The translations under genes and the position numbers were made by a program. The notes below the pieces were generated by a model. It was not told where the DNA came from. It made no database searches and worked only from the letters and a program-made list of their open reading frames with translations. Below are positions 34,984 through 46,800 of a stretch of DNA of 64,000 nt, one piece after another (the first letter of the stretch is position 1; each line of letters opens with the position of its first letter). The DNA comes from Oenanthe sinensis (lineage: Eukaryota; Streptophyta; Magnoliopsida; Apiales; Apiaceae), in NCBI GenBank assembly GCA_028671895.1, contig CM053799.1, forward strand, positions 45,199,455-45,263,454, read 5' to 3'.

Positions 34984-37900
34984 ATGCAGGGAACTAGGGA
35001 CAATAAAATATCCCTAATCCTGGACAGTGGATACTCAGGACACATGACTGGAAAGAAATCCCTGCTTACAAATTTTGTGGAGATGGCTGACCCAGAAGTA
35101 TCCTTTGGAGATGACAATAAAGGACAAACACTGGGATATGGCAAGATTGTACTTGAAAATGTTATCATTGAAGAAGTAGCTCTAGTTGATGGCTTGAAAC
35201 ACAATTTAATCAGTATAAGTCAACTTGGATATAAGGGTTACCATACTGGCTTTGACAACAAAGAGTGTCTTGTGACTAATAAAGAAACAGGTATTATGGT
35301 TTTCAAAAGACACAGACATGGTAATATTTATGAAGCCAGCTTGGAGGATTGCATTCACAATAATTTCACATGTCTATATAGCAAAGCCTCAACTGAAGAA
35401 AGCTGGAAGTGGCACAAGAAATTGTCTCACATCAACTTTAAAATCCTCAACAAATTGGTTAAACAGAATCTTGTGAGAGGATTACCACAAGTTGATGTTG
35501 TGCAAGATAGACTTTGTGAAGCATGTCAACTTGGAAATTAAAAGAAAACATCATTCAAGAGCAAGACATTAAACACAATTTCTGAATCCTTTTATTTATT
35601 ACATCTTGATTTATTTGGTCTAGTAAATGTAATGTCAATTAACAAAAAGAAATATGCTCTTGTCATTGTAGATGATCTTACAAGATTCATATGGGTTTTC
35701 TTTTTACATTCAAAGGATGAAGCTTTACAACACATAGTAGACCATATCACTTTTCTGGAAACAAATTCAAAGAAAACAATTAGAGTACTAAGGAGTGACA
35801 ATGGTACTGAATTCAAGAATGCAACCATGGAGGAATACTGAGCATCAAAGGGAATCACTCAATAGTTTTCTGCACCAGGAACACCCCCAACAAAATGGAG
35901 TTATGGAGAGAAAGAATAGAACACTCATTGAAGCTTCCAGAACAATGTTGGCAGAGTCTAAATTACCAGTATATTTTTGGGCTGAGGCAGTAAGTATAAC
36001 ATGTTTCACTCAAAATTGTACATTAATTAATATGCTTGGAGTAACTCCGTATGAGATGGTAAAGAACAAGAAGCCAAGTGTGAAGCATTTTCACATATTT
36101 GGGTGCAAGTGTTTTGTGCTAAAAGTACATCCAGAAAATTTAAGCAAATTTGAGACCAAGGCCGATGAAGCTATTTTTTTGGATATGCATCAAACACAAA
36201 GGCATTTAGTGTATTTAATCTCAGAACCAGAATTGTTATGGAATCTATTCATGTTGCATTTGATGACAAAAAGATTACAGAATTGCAGGATGAATCAGAG
36301 TCTACAACATTAGAATTTGAAAATCTGAAAAATTCTGAGATAGATGAAGATAGTGAGGATGAAGAGACTCAATTGACTCCTAATACAATACAGAATTATG
36401 CACACTCTGAGGGGGAGCCAGAAAATTCAACTCCAAACAATTCAGAGTCTACCCAGACAGAGTCTAGACAAACAGAGACAAGTTTCTCAGAGTCTAACTC
36501 TACAGGGTCTGGATCAAGAAATTCCGAATTATTCTCAGAGACAGACAATTCAGGGGAGATTCTTCATTTGAGTTTCACACAGCGATTGCCAATGATTTAG
36601 GGGGAGCTTCAAGTTCAAGAATCAATTTTCCACCAGCTATAAAATGGACGAGGGATCACACTCCTGATTTGATAATTGGGGATCCTGAGATTGGTGTACA
36701 AACTAGAGCAGCCACTCAAAATGAATGTCTTTTTAGTTGTTTTCTCTCAAAGAATGAACCTAAGAAAATTGAGGAAACATTACAAGATCCTGATTGGATT
36801 ATTGCAATGCAAGAAGAATTGAATGAATTTGAGAGAAATAAAGTGTGGAAACTTATACCAAGACCAAAAGATATATAAACTATTGGAGCCAAATGGGTAT
36901 TCAGAAACAAGCTTGATGAAAATGGGACTGTAATTAGAAACAAAGCAAGGCTAGTTGCAAAAGGATATTCTCAGGAGAAGGGAATTGATTATGATGAAAC
37001 TTTTGCATCAGTAGCAAGATTGGAAGCTATCAGAATGTTTCTTGCATTTGTAGCTCATTTTAAATTCAAGGTGTATCAAATGGATGTGAAAAGTGCCTTC
37101 TTGAATGGGAAATTAGAAGAAGAAGTCTATGTGGAGCAGACACCAGGATTTGTTGATCCAAAGTTTCCTGATCATGTATACAGGTTAGATACGACACTAT
37201 ATGGATTGAAGCAAGCACCTAGAGCATGGTATGAAAATCTATCAAAATATCTTCTTGAAAATGAATTCACAAGAGGTACCATTGACAAAACTCTATTCAT
37301 TAGAAAATATAAAAGTGATATTTTGCTTGTTCAGATTTATGTTGATGATATTATTTTTGGTTCTACTAATGAAAATCTGTGTGAAAAGTTTAGCAAATTA
37401 ATGCAGTCAAAATATGAAATGAGCATGATGGGAGAATTAAACTTCTTTTTGGGACTTCAAGTCAAACAGAATGATGATGGAATCTTCATTAATCAATCAA
37501 AGTATGTGAAAGACATGTTGAAGATGTTTGATATGCAAGACTGTGCAACTGCCAAAACTCCCATGTAAAAAACCACTAAGCTAGACTCTTACCCAAAGGG
37601 TAAGAAAGTTAACAACACTAGCTATAGAGGTATGATTGACTCATTACTATATTTAACTGCAAGTAGACCAGATATAATGTTTGCAACATGCCTGTGTGCT
37701 AGATTTCAGGCTGACCCAAGAGAATCACATTTATTAGCTATAAAGAGAATTTTCAGATATCTCAAGGGTGCACAAACACTTGGACTTTGGTATCCTAGAG
37801 AATCATTTTTTTCAGTAATTGATTATTCAGACTCTGACTATGCAGGATGCAAAGTGGATAGGAAATGCACAACAGGTTAATGCCAATTTCTTGGCAACAG

Positions 37901-38279
37901 ACTAATTTCTTGGTTTAGCAAGAAATAACAAATAGTTTCAACCTCAATAGTTGAGGCTGAATACATAGCAGCTGGAAGTTGCTGTGCTCAAATTCTGTGG
38001 ATGAAAAATCAGTTACTTGATTATGGACTAACTTTCTCAAATATTCCTATGTATTGTGAGAATACGAGTGCTATTAAAATTGCAGAGAATCCAGTCCAAC
38101 ATTCCGGAACAAAGCACATAGATGTCAGGTATCATTTTATTAGAGAACATGTTGAGAATGGTACTGTGACACTTCATTATATTTCAACTGATAGACAGAT
38201 TGCAGACATATTGACCAAACCACTTAATGAATCTATCTTTCTCAGACTGGTAGGTGAATTAGGTATGTTAAATATGTAA
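34984..38279 (+). pseudogene. Copia E4 pol, moderately decayed
   Basis: The pol frame starts MQGTRDN at 34984, shifted relative to gag. Protease: LILDSGYSGHMTG. Integrase: HKKLSHINF...CEACQLGN; the first core Asp lies in LLHLDLFGLV, the second in RSDNGTEF (about 35795) and the Glu in QQNGVMERKNRT, with an internal stop and frameshift. RT: MDVKSAFLNGKLEEEVYVEQ and an intact YVDDIIFGST (about 37340). RNase H: DSDYAGCKVDRK, VEAEYIAAGSCC and CENTSAIKIAENP, ending GELGMLNM at 38279. In-frame TAA codons at about 36876, 37566, 37878 and 37926 look like single-base decay of sense codons. Confidence 0.9.
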
Positions 38280-38730
38280 TTGTTCAATCTTAAAGGAAGC
38301 AAGGTATGTACTTTAATTATAGTCCCTGATTTCTCAAACTATGATTTACTCTTATAATTTTTTATAAGTACCGTATCTTGACAAAGTCTAACTCCCAAAC
38401 TTTGACAAGTCTGTAGACTTTGACGAGTCTGTACACTCTGAAAATATTATTAGGCACCTATACCCTTAAACAGTTAATATTCGCGCCTATAGACTCTGAT
38501 TACGTTTAAACTGTTCAAATGACTTGAAAAGGCGGTAACGGTTACTTTTGATTGGTAATAGGCTGTAGACTCGTGTGTATTGTATGCAACTTAAACAAAA
38601 TAGAAAATTCTCATACATTTTACTCACTTGTTTATTGCAATTTATTTATTAAGGCAAAGGTATTCACAAAGATTTTCACGAACCCTAGCTAATTTCTTCA
38701 AGAACTTTCATCACTTTTACCTCAAATTCA
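38280..38730 (+). other. E4 spacer between pol and the additional ORF
   Basis: Non-coding leader-like stretch. It contains AAGTCTAACTC, AAGTCTGTAGACTTTGACGAG, AGACTCTG and TAGACTCG, further copies of the E4 family word. Confidence 0.6.
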
Positions 38731-40175
38731 ATGGCTGCTATCTCAACTGTCATGAGGGGACCCAAGGCAATCACATTCACATTTGGAGATTTTGAATTCA
38801 TGACGACAAACCATGTTGCAGCTCTTGGAGACAAGAAAGGGGTAAATGTTGACTACTACCCTATAATTAATTTCTTGAAACAGAGTGAGCTCAGTTACAT
38901 TTTTAAAGCATCACCAGTGATTCATATGGATGTTGTTTCTCTTTTGGAGTTCGGCCCAGGTAGTTGATCCTTCTCAGGATCAACCATGTAAAATTATGTT
39001 TACCTTTGGTGACCTTACTTTTGATATCATTGCTGATGTTATTAATTCTGTGTTTAAATTGCCTGTTAAACAACCTATTGATGAAACTTTTTCTGATGCT
39101 TACATTAAGGACATGTTTAAATCACTAGGTTATTCTGGTAATTTAGAAAACATGAGTAAGCTAACTATGCCATATTTGAGGAAATAATGGTCATTTTTCT
39201 ATGATCAACTTGCTAAGTGTTTTACTGGTAAATGTAGTGGCTTTGATGCTATTACTGCTATTACTTCTCAAATTGGTCTCTTGTTTCACAAAGTGATTAA
39301 CATTGGTGATATGTTACTCACTCATATGGGAGCCAAATTAAACAATGTGCAGGAGGGGAGGAACAAAGTCTACTATCATAGATTTCTTATGATTTTCCTC
39401 AACTACTTCATTCCTGACATGTCAACTAGGTTGGCAGATGCTTGTTGTGTGCAGGCATATAAGCAATAATGAAGGATATTCTCCGACATCAAGAGAATTG
39501 ATGATAAGAAGAAGAGTCTACCTGCCATGATATATCCACAGGTAATGCAGTTAAAACTCTTAAACTATAAACCAGCTATCTACAATTCTTCTTTTTTTGG
39601 TGGTGAAATGGTGCAGGAACAAGTAATGGAGAACCCCCTGCACCTACCCAAGTAACCAAATCCCTTTCACTAAAACAATATTCAAATCCTAAATCCAAAA
39701 AGAAACCAACCTCTGGTGTCTCTCAATAGGCACCAGTTGTAAAAAGGAGAAAATTAGTTCAAACAAGGTTGGTAGATGAGCCAAGTGATGAGGAACTCAA
39801 TCCCTTAGAGAAACATGTGGTTGAAGGGCTTTCTTTGCTAAAAGAGGGTCATGAAACACTTGATTCTAACCTTCAAGCAAAGTCTGTAGACGCTCAAAAG
39901 GCTACAAACTCTAACAAACCTAGGGAAGCACCTCAGGATTTTTAAATTGGGTCTCCTAAGAAATATTTTGCTCAGAAGTATAGAAGGTTGAGGAAGGCTT
40001 ATTTTGCACACACACACAAGCCTGTTATTGCTACTAATCCTGTTTTTCAGGAAACAGATGCTCCCAAGGCTCCTGCAGGGCCAGACTCTAAAAAAAAGAA
40101 AACACCTGAACCAGAGTCTAATGTTGAGTCAGAGTCTAGGATGCCTTTAGACTATAATCATGAGACATTTTGGGA
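38731..40175 (+). pseudogene. Additional (env-like) ORF of E4, decayed
   Basis: ATG at 38731 (MAAISTVMRGPKAITF) in an A-rich leader. A frameshift near 38945 joins to VDPSQDQPCKIMFTFGDLTF. Recognisable later are MPYLRK (then a TAA) WSFFYDQLAKCFTGKCSGFD, LLFHKVINIGDMLLTHMGAKLN and VYYHRFLMIFLNYFIPDM, with stops at about 39185 and 39467. The tail is Lys/Pro/Glu-rich (39640-40175) and repeats the AGAGTCTA word. Its middle resembles the E2 additional ORF closely enough to call them homologous. No transmembrane segment or signal is visible, so an envelope role is not supported here. Confidence 0.65.
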
Positions 40176-40567
40176 ATGAATGCCAGTGGATGCAGCCTCA
40201 TTTCTAATTGATGATGTTGGTCCCTGATATTGTAGAAGGGGGGTTGAATACAATATCTGAAAATTAATCGCGGAATAATTTGGATTAAAAATATTATTTT
40301 AATTACTCGCGAAATATTAATTGGAATGAAATACTGTTCAAGTGAAAGATATAATTTTAACTTGATTAGTATTACAAAATTAATATTAAAAAACAGTTAT
40401 ATAATTGATTAAAAGTTCTAGAACAAATTTGACATGAATTGTTCGTATTTAACAATTATATCCAAACTCAGCACATAAATCTGTGAATATTACAATGAAG
40501 ATAAATTACTGAATTTGATCTGATTTTCTTCTCTGAGAAGTACTGAAAAATGAAGGTGATCTCCTCA

Positions 40568-40575
40568 TATTTATA
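40568..40575 (-). promoter_or_regulatory. TATA box of the C LTR
   Basis: The minus strand reads TATAAATA. Transcription would start near 40540, giving U3 of about 1.1 kb and R-U5 of about 0.33 kb. The GTATGAC array ends about 15 bases upstream. Confidence 0.6.
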
Positions 40576-40589
40576 GAGGAAGAAAAAGG

Positions 40590-40990
40590 CTTGTATGACC
40601 TTTATCAGCATGACTTAATTTGCTGAAAATAAGTCATATATGACTTATTTAACACTTGTATGACTATAAAAACACTGGGTATGACTTCTGAATCGTCGGT
40701 ATGACTTATTTTATTAATTAAAAAGTCGGTATGACTTTTTAATATAATAAAAAATCACTCGGTATGACCTTTTGATCAATAGAAATTCGGTATGACTTAT
40801 CTCCTGTATGACCTTTCTGCCTGAAGCTCGGTATGACTTTTCTTTTTAAAGCTCGGTATGACTTATCAGTCGGCTGCTCCGGTATGACTTTTCTTTTTAA
40901 AGCTCGGTATGACTTTCTCTTTATTCAGTCGGTATGACTTTTATTAATATAATTCGGTATGACTTATTAATAAACAGTCGGTATGACTTA
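40590..40990 (-). repeat. GTATGAC array, 15 copies, directly upstream of TATA
   Basis: Fifteen GTATGAC words are spaced irregularly at about 15-45 bases. Most read TCGGTATGACTT, and two lie in a longer duplicated block, CTCGGTATGACTTTTC followed by TTTTTAAAG. In element sense the word is AAGTCATACCGA. The position, between the U3 body and the TATA box, suggests a promoter-proximal binding-site array. Confidence 0.8.
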
Positions 40991-41656
40991 TTTATTAGTC
41001 ATTTGAATTATATTAAAAGTCATATTAAGTCATATCTTTTATAATAAATTAATTCTACTTAAATTAATTAGTTAATTTACAAATTAAATTAAATTCAACT
41101 TGAATTAATTTAATTAGATAAATTAAATAATCAATTAACATTTGATAGTAGAATTAAAATACTATTTCGTCTTGTATTACCGTGCTATCAGTCTTGAAGT
41201 CTTTCAGTCTTCGTTGTGTCTTTTGTCATAAAACCACTTGAGCTTGATGATGAATATTTATTATTTTAGTTGACACACAAATATACTGTCTGGTTCATTT
41301 ATGTCATACTATAATAAATATTCTTCATCTTTAACATTAAGCTGTGGTCTTCTGTTCTTCTTCTACTTCACTGTCTTCATTCTTCTTCTGGAATCTTCTG
41401 TAGTAGCCACTTAGAATCTTCTGAATCTTCTGAACAACTGCTTCTCTATTTTTCTCCGACGCTTGAACATATAAATGAACTTCTTCCGGTGTAGAGTAGC
41501 AACTTCATTATAATTCTTCTGACAAGTTGATTCTTTATGTCTAGTTGACATTCTTCGATTTGATTCCATCCTCAGAATTTATTACTTACTTTAATTTCTT
41601 ACATGAGTTGAGTTGTCATCTACTAATTACAAATAGGCCTTGACATATGCCTTTCA

Positions 41657-43842
41657 ATCTCCCCTATTTGTTGTTAAACATTTAACACACAAATTCCTAG
41701 AGGATAACTCAACTAACAACTAAGAAACTAATATGACATTTAAGAACTGTAAGTAAATAAATTGTTCTCTGGATCATATAATACATTTCCATATTTCTTG
41801 AGTAACTGAAATGAAAGATGTTTGTTCCTCTAGCACTGAACATAATATACAAGTAGTATTATCTTCATTTCTCAGACTCATCACTACTCCCCCTTAGGAT
41901 GATAGAGATGATGTATGTTCTCTTCTTACCACTTTTCCTCTGTTTCTCCAACTCTTGTCTTCTCTTCTCTCCTAAGGTGAATTCAATTTCCCCTTACTTG
42001 AATTATCCAACCATTTTAATAGAGGTAACAAACATGGCATACATACAACATTAAACCATCGCAGATATAAAAAATGCAAACTATGACATGTTATGCATTT
42101 TAGAAAATCCGGTTAATCATATTTACAAGAATCTTCTAAAATCAAATGGAATAGAATCCAAGCATGTTGTTATATACCCCTTTTTCTTGTTCAACAATTG
42201 AGTAATCCTCTTCTGGCAAAAGCCTTTGTTTACTTCTCCCCTTTTGATCTACTCCCCCTTAGTTGAACACTTTAACATTTTGGAGTAATCCTCTTAATAA
42301 TTCTCCCCCTTAGTTGAGTAATCCTCTGAATAATTCTCCCCCAATTGTAGATAGGTAACAATTGTTGGTCCTTTTCTGAAGAAATTTCCACCTTGGTTAA
42401 GTAACATTTGAAATCTGTAACAGGGAATGGGAAAAGGGATTCGGTAAGTGTGCTAGTGTGTGATTTTACTTTGTGTTCCTCACAAGTGTTTCGCTCATAT
42501 ACTCTCTAAGTGTTTCACTCATAGAATATATATTTTCACTCTTTCTTACTTGTGTTTCACTCTTTTCTCACATCACTCTATCTCTCTCAGTACGGATGAC
42601 TCAGTCTTTTGTACCTGCAAGAAAGATCACCATAGCCCCTTCAAGAGAGGTCACTGGTGGTGCAATGGGGTTTCGTAAATCCCCGTCCTCAATTGAATCT
42701 ATTAAAATATTTGATTTTTATAAACTGAATTGCTTCAGGAATAGATTAAGTGAGTTGCTGATCATCTAAGATGATCTATTCCGTTAGGAATCCAGATATG
42801 TTCCATCTAGGGAGGGAGACAAGGATCAATAATGTAGCAAATGATCCAAGTTTCCTCCTGATGCCTGTGAAGGCATGTTGATTCAGTCAGAATCATCAAT
42901 CATTCTTCCTTCCGTGATATGGAAGTTTAGAATAATTGCTACCGTCAATTCATCCTTCCTGTGACATTTCAAATGCTCCCTCTTGGTCCCTTTTTGGTCC
43001 CAAGTAAGTCCTTACATTGTTGGTCCCTTGGTGTTGGTCCCTAAAACATAAGACAAAATATGTGGTTTCTTGAAAAATGTCAGATGAAATTAACTCTTTG
43101 CTGATAGCCTTGGCTGACAGGCTGAATTCAATAGACTCACTCTGTTGAGAGAATGAACCTAGTAACAGTTTTGCCTTTTCCAAGTCTGTATCTTTTTGAG
43201 AAAACACAGATGAGCTAACAGTTGTCTCAGCTTTTGTATATTTGAATCACCTTTCTGGAGACAGAGCTGTTGGTTCACTCACAATACCAACCTTATCAAA
43301 TGCAATCAAGGCATTGACTCCCTCATTCTTAACAATTAGGTATTATGTTTAATGGTTAGAGAGACGGATGTGATAGTGTTTATGTGTTTGGTTCTAAGAT
43401 CTTGGTTAGAGATTGATGCCAATGATTAGGATCTCACTTTTAGAATCGATTGGATTATCAATGCTCATAGATCTTTCCTACTTCTCAAAAGAGACTTGAG
43501 AATAATCAGCACATATTTATATAGAAATAAACATAAAAATAATAAAAATAAAGATGCCAAGTTGTAAAACAAATAAAACTATACATACTTAAATATACCA
43601 ATTGTTGAGAGCAATTGATGGAAAATAATAAACAATATATACTAATTGTTGGAAAACAAACATAATATAAAATATATTTACAGTAGAGATGCCAATAAAA
43701 AAAACTGTACAAAAATAAGAAAAATCTTTTTGAGTTTTCTTTTTCAATTTATTTGTTTGTTTTTGAAATATTTTAAGGAATATATACAGTGTATTTACAG
43801 TGCTTGAAAATAAATATGCAATTTAAAACAACATGCAAATAA
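41657..43842 (-). other. Non-coding 3' tract of C with repeated purine tracts
   Basis: Lies between the pol stop and the 3' LTR. The true PPT is AAATAGGGGAGAT (41657-41669). Further copies, read on the minus strand, are CCTAAGGGGGAG (41887-41896), CTAAGGGGGAG (42251-42262 and 42301-42312), TTGGGGGAGAA (42334-42345) and AAAGGGGAGAA (42234-42244). Multiplied PPT-like motifs ahead of the 3' LTR are a known Sirevirus trait. No sense-strand additional ORF is left. A plus-strand frame begins at 42597 (see findings). Confidence 0.7.
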
Positions 43843-46800
43843 TTAGTTCATGTTTAACATCCCTAACTCACTAACCAACTTAGAGAAAGTGGATTCATCA
43901 AGTGGTTTCGTGAAGATGTCGGCAATTTGATCTTCTGTGGGTACAAAATGTAATACCACAGTTCCGTTCATGACATGCTCTCGGATGAAATGATACCTTA
44001 TGTCTATGTGCTTGGTTCTTGAATGTTGTACATGATTATTCGAAATAGCTATGGCACTTGTGTTGTCGCAAAGTATTGGAATTTTAGATAGCGCAAGTCC
44101 ATAATCATTCAGCTGATTCCTTATCCACAAGATTTGTGCACAACAACTACCTGCCGTAATATATTCTGCTTCGGCTGTCGAGGTAGATACTGAGTGTTGT
44201 TTCTTGCTGTACCAGGAAATCAACCGTTGTCCTAGAAACTGATAACTTCCAGATGTACTTTTCCTGTCCATCCCGCATCCTGCATAATCTGAATCTGTAT
44301 AGCCTATTAGTTCAAAACCTGTACCTTTAGGGTACCAAATTCCAAGATTCGGTGTACCCTTCAGATATCTAAAAATTCTTTTAACAGCTATAAGATGAGA
44401 TTCTCTAGGATCAGATTGAAACCTTGCACATAAGCATGTTGCAAACATTATATCGGGTCTACTAGCAGTTAGATATAATAATGAACCTATCATACCTCTA
44501 TAGCTTGTGATGTCAACTTTCTTACCAGTTTCATCTTTATCAAGCTTGGTGGCTGTTGGCATAGGGGGTTTTGCCGGTGTTGAATCTTCTAGATTGTATT
44601 TCCTTAGAAGATCCCTTACGTACTTTGATTGGCAAATAAAAATCCCATCTTCCTTTTGCTTCACTTGCAATCCAAGGAAGAATGAAAGCTCACCCATCAT
44701 GCTCATTTCATACCTACTCTGCATTAACTTAGCAAATCTCTTGCACAAGTTTTCATTAGTAGAACCAAATATAATATCGTCAACATAAACTTGGACAAAT
44801 ATCATATCTTTATCATGTAATTTGTAAAAGAGAGTTTTATCTATGACACCTCTAGTAAAACCGTTTTCAAGTAAAAACTGAGAGAGAGTGTCATACCATG
44901 TCCTCGGTGCTTGCTTGAGTCCATAGAGAGCTTTGAATAGAAAATACACAAAATCAGCAAACTCTGGATTTTCAAAGCCAGGGGGCTGCTCCACATATAC
45001 TTCCTCTTCTAGCTTTCCATTCAGAAACGCACTCTTCACATCCATTTGATAGACTTTAAAATTGGAATGTGCTGCGAATGCCAGAAATATCCTGATGGCT
45101 TCAAGTCTTGCAACTGGTGCGTAGGTCTCATCATAATCAATTCCCTCTTCCTGGGAGTAACCCTTTGTAACCAGTCTGGCCTTGTTCCTTGTAATAATGC
45201 CATCACCGCCTAACTTGTTCCTGTATACCCATTTCGTGCCAATAACAGATCTATCTTTAGGCCTGGGTACCAGTGTCCATACTTCTTGCCTTTCGAACTG
45301 ATTGAGTTCTTCTTGCATGACAAGAACCCAATCTGGATCAGTTAGAGCATCTTCAATTTTCTTTGGTTCTTCTTGAGATAGAAAAACCGAAAATAAACAT
45401 TCATTTGAAGTTGCACTTCTGGTTCTAACACCAACATCTGGATCACCTATGATCAATTCAAAGGGATGATCTTTGCTCCATTTCCTTTCCCTTGGTAGGT
45501 TTGATCTTGATGATTCGCCACGAAATTCATTGTGATGTTGTGTTCTGCCAGTTGATCCTTCATCTCCCCCTGAGTTGCTGCCTGGATGACTTGTTGATCC
45601 ACCACTAGTATTAGTAGTATCTCCAGTGTTTCCATTGTTTCCACTACTATTACCTGGATCATTACCATCATTGTTGTCATCATCATTTCCTGCTGCAACC
45701 TCGGGCTTTTCTTCATTATCCGAATCTGAGTCTGGATGATTGTCAAATTTTAATGACTCAGAAGGATCTTCATTTTGGATGCTTGGGAGTTTAGTGTCGT
45801 CAAATGATACGTTGACACTTTCTTTTACTTGGTGCTGATCAATTATGTACACCCTATATGCTCTTTTTGAGTAGCCGATAAAAATTGCTTCATGTGCCTT
45901 GGCCTCAAATTTGCCACGATATTCATCTCCATCTTTTAGCACAAAACATTTGGCTCCAAATATATGAAAGTATTTGAGTGTTGGTTTCTTGCCAGCCATT
46001 AATTCGTAGGGTGTCTTCATATGATCCTTGTTGATTAAAGTTCGATTCTGGGTATAACAAGCTGTGTTTACTGCTTCAGCCCAGAAGTAGATAGGCAACC
46101 TTGATTCACTTAACATTGTTCTTGCAGCTTCAATCAAGGTTCGATTCTTCCTTTCTACTACTCCATTCTGTTGCGGAGTTCTTGGCGCTGAGAATTGTCT
46201 TGTTATCCCTTTGTCTGAGCAGAAGCTATTCATAATTTCATTCTTGAATTCTGTTCCATTATCTGATCTGATTGCTCGGACAGGTAGCTTTGAATCTAAC
46301 TCAATCAATTTTACATGATCAATCACCAACTGTGGAGTTTCATCCTTAGAGTTCAAGAATAAAACCCACGTGTACTTTGTGAAGTCATCTACAATCACTA
46401 AGGCATATTTCTTCCTTGACATAGACATGATATTGACTGGACCAAATAAATCCATATGAAGCAGCTGCAGTGGTTCAGTAATATTTGTAGTGTCCGTGCC
46501 TTTGTGAGTTGCTCTTTTTGACTTCCCTTTCTGACATGCCTCACACAATCCTTCTTGTGTAAATTCCATCAGAGGCAGTCCTCTCACCAAATCCCTCTTG
46601 ACTAGAGAGTTCATTGTTTTGAAATTCAGGTGTGAGAGCTTCTTGTGCCATAGCCAACTTTCTTCTGTTGAAGCTTTTGAATAAAAACAGTTTGCTTCAG
46701 CTTCAGTTCCCGAGTTGAAATTAGCTACGTACAAGTTTCCTTTCCTTACTCCACGCAAGGCTAGTCTGTCTTCTTTAGAATGAGCTATTAAGCACTTCTC

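Larger units (their letters stand above)
31900..40214 (+). mobile_element. Sirevirus-like copia element E4, 3' end removed by C
   Basis: In order: 5' LTR 31900-32666, primer site 32669-32681, gag, pol, a spacer, and an additional ORF cut by element C at 40215. The 3' LTR is not in the window. Stops and shifts are moderate in number. The target flank would be ACTAG (31895-31899). Confidence 0.86.
40215..41656 (-). repeat. 3' LTR of C, 1442 bp
   Basis: On the minus strand it starts TGAAAGGCATATG after the purine tract and ends GGACCAACA. It contains the TATA box at 40568-40575, the GTATGAC array at 40590-40990, and AGAAGGGGGGTTGAATAC (40234-40251) near the U5 end. The first 230 bp match the 5' LTR piece at 49726. 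Confidence 0.86.

Noticed and set aside
40590..40990. CRISPR-like array
   Set aside because: The core is only 7-12 bases, spacing is irregular, and it lies in a plant retrotransposon LTR.
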